From Bacteroidaceae bacterium (GTDB lineage Bacteria > Bacteroidota > Bacteroidia > Bacteroidales > Bacteroidaceae), in NCBI GenBank assembly GCA_017448825.1, contig JAFSKR010000069.1, positions 1 through 64,000 on the forward strand: a stretch of 64,000 nt of DNA. The letters run 5' to 3'. The translations under genes were made by a program, and so were the position numbers. The notes under the pieces were generated by a model that saw only the letters and a list, made by a program, of their open reading frames with translations, was not told the origin of the DNA and made no database searches. This document shows, in pieces, positions 62,580-64,000 of the stretch (its first letter is position 1; every line of letters starts with the position of its first letter).

Positions 62580-62696
62580 CGAAAAAAAATGATACGATTC
62601 CCCAAAAAAGTTCCGATTTATTCAAAATATGGTTACAAAACAACAAACACGCCCCATCACTCCTACCCCTCATAGACAAAACCCATCATGTACACC

Positions 62697-62749
62697 GTGT
62701 GCGCACACAAATCACCCTTTCAAGAGTTGTGCACGCACACAACTCTTGA
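62697..62749. repeat. Palindrome GTGTGCGCACAC and 12-bp inverted repeat
   Basis: A 12-bp perfect palindrome (62697-62708) is followed by TCAAGAGTTGTG (62720-62731) with its exact complement at 62738-62749. It could be operator sites or a terminator. The 1-kb stretch 62546-63554 has no convincing protein gene. Confidence 0.6.
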
Positions 62750-62820
62750 TATTTATCAAAATATGATGGCCTTTTTGAAGAAATCTCACTTTTCATGAAG
62801 TTCACCCTCAAAAAAGGACG

Positions 62821-62828
62821 TAACTTTG
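62821..62828 (+). promoter_or_regulatory. -7 box of putative RNA gene
   Basis: TAACTTTG, perfect match to TAnnTTTG, with no convincing coding region downstream. Confidence 0.55.
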
Positions 62829-62834
62829 CAGCGT

Positions 62835-63113
62835 CAAACAAAAGAACAGCAGAAAAACGAATCAACATATCAAAAGGCAGGATGCAGCCCACAAGACACA
62901 CGTCAGAAAAAAGCATCAACAAAACAGCAAAAAGTTCTCAAGAAGATTAGAACAGGTAAAAGATTCATTTTACATGGGAAAACATCCCATTCATGGTACA
63001 AGAAAAGACATAGGTTATACAATAGGTTTTAGGTTAGTAAAAAGATTTAGGTTCATTTTTGGTAAAAAGATGACAAAGAAAGTGAAGTCCGTGAGGATTT
63101 CACTTTCTTTGTC
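62835..63113 (+). ncRNA. Putative small RNA (about 280 nt)
   Basis: The stretch is bounded by a promoter box (62821-62828) and a strong terminator (63072-63113). Inside lie a small hairpin (ATGGG...CCCAT, 62972-62988) and four TAGGTT words between about 63010 and 63055. A 68-codon frame starting with TTG exists but encodes a Lys/Gln/Arg-rich peptide without family features. No known RNA family recognised. Confidence 0.4.
63072..63113. terminator. 15-bp perfect hairpin terminator
   Basis: GACAAAGAAAGTGAA (63072-63086) pairs exactly with 63099-63113 around a 12-nt loop. T-rich 3' arm. Confidence 0.8.
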
Positions 63114-63233
63114 CGTAAGCAAAACCACTCCACACAGTCCCCATCATCAACACCCACACCCCCCGCCTCGACCACAACATAGCCGAGATTGTAGTTATGG
63201 AAGAGAGGAAAGACATAAAGAGAAGTCAAAGCA

Positions 63234-63372
63234 AAATTCCCATAGGGGGAAGAGCAACTTTCCATGAGGGGGAAAAGCCATTTTCCATAGGGCAACGAAC
63301 GACGAGAATACATAAAACACACATTTCCAGATTGTTCCGTATGAGCAAGAGAGACAATCTTTTCCATAGGCC
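63234..63372. repeat. Short TTYCC-ATA-GGGGAA palindromes
   Basis: TTCCCATAGGGGGAA, TTTCCATGAGGGGGAAAA and TTTTCCATAGGG follow one another within 55 bp (63237-63290), and TTTTCCATAGG recurs near 63361. Function unknown. Confidence 0.5.
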
Positions 63373-63400
63373 AACAATACAAAATGTAGAAAAAAGTCGT

Positions 63401-63408
63401 AACTTTGC
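63401..63408 (+). promoter_or_regulatory. -7 box for TPR lipoprotein gene
   Basis: TAACTTTG, 146 bp before ATG 63555. Confidence 0.6.
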
Positions 63409-63554
63409 AACCGAAAACAGATTGAAAACAAGCATCCGTTCGGGACACGAACGTAATCGCAACCGAAATCAACTGGAAGACCAAAAACAATAACCCGTGT
63501 CGGAATCGACACTCCAAAACCGACATTCCCAAAACCGAAACCCAGACAGAAACA

Positions 63555-64000
63555 ATGAAGACACTCAAACTGACAGGATGGATGTTGATGCTTGTCGTTT
63601 TCCTCGCCTGCGGAAATAGGCTCGGAAACAGGCAGGAACATGACCCCCACACGATGTGTGCGAAAGAGTATCTCGAGGCAGGTGAAGCTGCACTGGAGAC
63701 TGACAGCGTGCTGCAAGGAGAAACACTGCTGCGGAAAGCCATCGGCATGGCGGAACAGGAGCACGATTGGCACACCTGCTACATCGCCTGCCAACGCTTG
63801 GCGCAATCGCTCTCGTGGAGCAACACCGAAGAGGCACTACGGCTGGCGAAACAAGCGGTGAAAGTGTTTGAGGAACACCCCGACGATGAACGCAACCACA
63901 TTATATTATTAGACTTTGCCGGAACGTATGCCTCACAACTCGCCTACAATTCCGATGACGACTACACCGAGGCACTTGTCCTCACACAACGGGCATACAA
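63555..64000 (+). CDS. TPR-containing lipoprotein, 3' end outside window
   Basis: Partial: 148 codons seen and no stop before the window ends. MKTLKLTGWMLMLVVFLAC gives a lipoprotein signal with Cys19. What follows is helical with spaced Ala/Leu pairs typical of tetratricopeptide repeats (CAKEYLEAGEAALETDSVLQGETLLRKAIGMAE; SNTEEALRLAKQAVKVFEEHPDDERN; YTEALVLTQRAY). In Bacteroidota, such N-termini often belong to TPR sensor lipoproteins or membrane regulators with a C-terminal kinase or HTH, which cannot be seen here. Confidence 0.8.
   Translation, partial: MKTLKLTGWMLMLVVFLACGNRLGNRQEHDPHTMCAKEYLEAGEAALETDSVLQGETLLRKAIGMAEQEHDWHTCYIACQRLAQSLSWSNTEEALRLAKQAVKVFEEHPDDERNHIILLDFAGTYASQLAYNSDDDYTEALVLTQRAY

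Overview
The window looks like a chromosomal segment of a Bacteroidales bacterium, most likely a Prevotella-type member of the Bacteroidota. The evidence is the repeated TAnnTTTG -7 promoter box, a one-protein hybrid two-component regulator, Bacteroidota-type TonB receptors and DUF4353 proteins, and secreted proteins ending in a short ...G-[IV]-x-[IV]-x-x-G-K-K-x-x-x-K tail. No phage, plasmid, insertion sequence or CRISPR array is visible. The horizontal component is several families of small palindromic or simple-sequence repeats.

Layout. 0-4.3 kb: a lipoprotein with two YtkA/FixH-like Met/His domains, a TonB receptor (probable copper or other metal uptake) and a dicarboxylate/amino-acid symporter. 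4.4-8.7 kb: a rhamnogalacturonan pair, a PL26-like lyase and a GH105 unsaturated glycosyl hydrolase, both interrupted in frame by GC-rich palindromes. 8.7-11 kb: a PIF1/RecD-like helicase. 11-15.8 kb: an outer-membrane barrel protein followed by a LytS/LytTR two-component pair. 15.8-21.6 kb: a DUF4353 carbohydrate-binding protein, a very large GLUG/leucine-rich surface protein and a small acidic peptide. 22-28 kb: a membrane AraC regulator, a histidine acid phosphatase, an esterase and two tandem YncE-like propellers. 28-32 kb: a DUF4353 lipoprotein and Tex. 32-42.7 kb: a glycan cluster with GH5, a hybrid sensor, a large secreted protein and GH43. 42.8 kb: tRNA-Val. 43-49 kb: a tripartite RND pump operon ending in a PII-like gene. 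49-53 kb: an AraC regulator and a large secreted protein. 53.4-59 kb: pdxK/thiD-like kinase, leuB, metA, a U32 protein and a membrane protein. 59-62.5 kb: a histidine kinase, pdxT, pdxS and an unusual ThiD-AraC fusion. The window ends inside a TPR lipoprotein gene.

Most notable points. (1) A protein made of a ThiD-like kinase domain that has lost its ATP and catalytic motifs, fused to an AraC DNA-binding domain, sits just upstream of the PLP synthase genes pdxST. It looks like a ligand-sensing repressor or activator made from a dead vitamin kinase. (2) GC-rich palindromic elements are inserted in frame into at least three secreted-protein genes, and a complete intergenic copy appears to supply the ribosome-binding site of the PII-like gene. 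A tandem paralogue without the insertion serves as an internal control. (3) A dispersed AAGTTAnCG-type element has conserved ends, a variable interior and its own TATCTTTG box, in three copies. (4) A possible 0.3-kb non-coding RNA lies near 62.8-63.1 kb.

All functions are inferred from sequence features read by eye. No database search was run.
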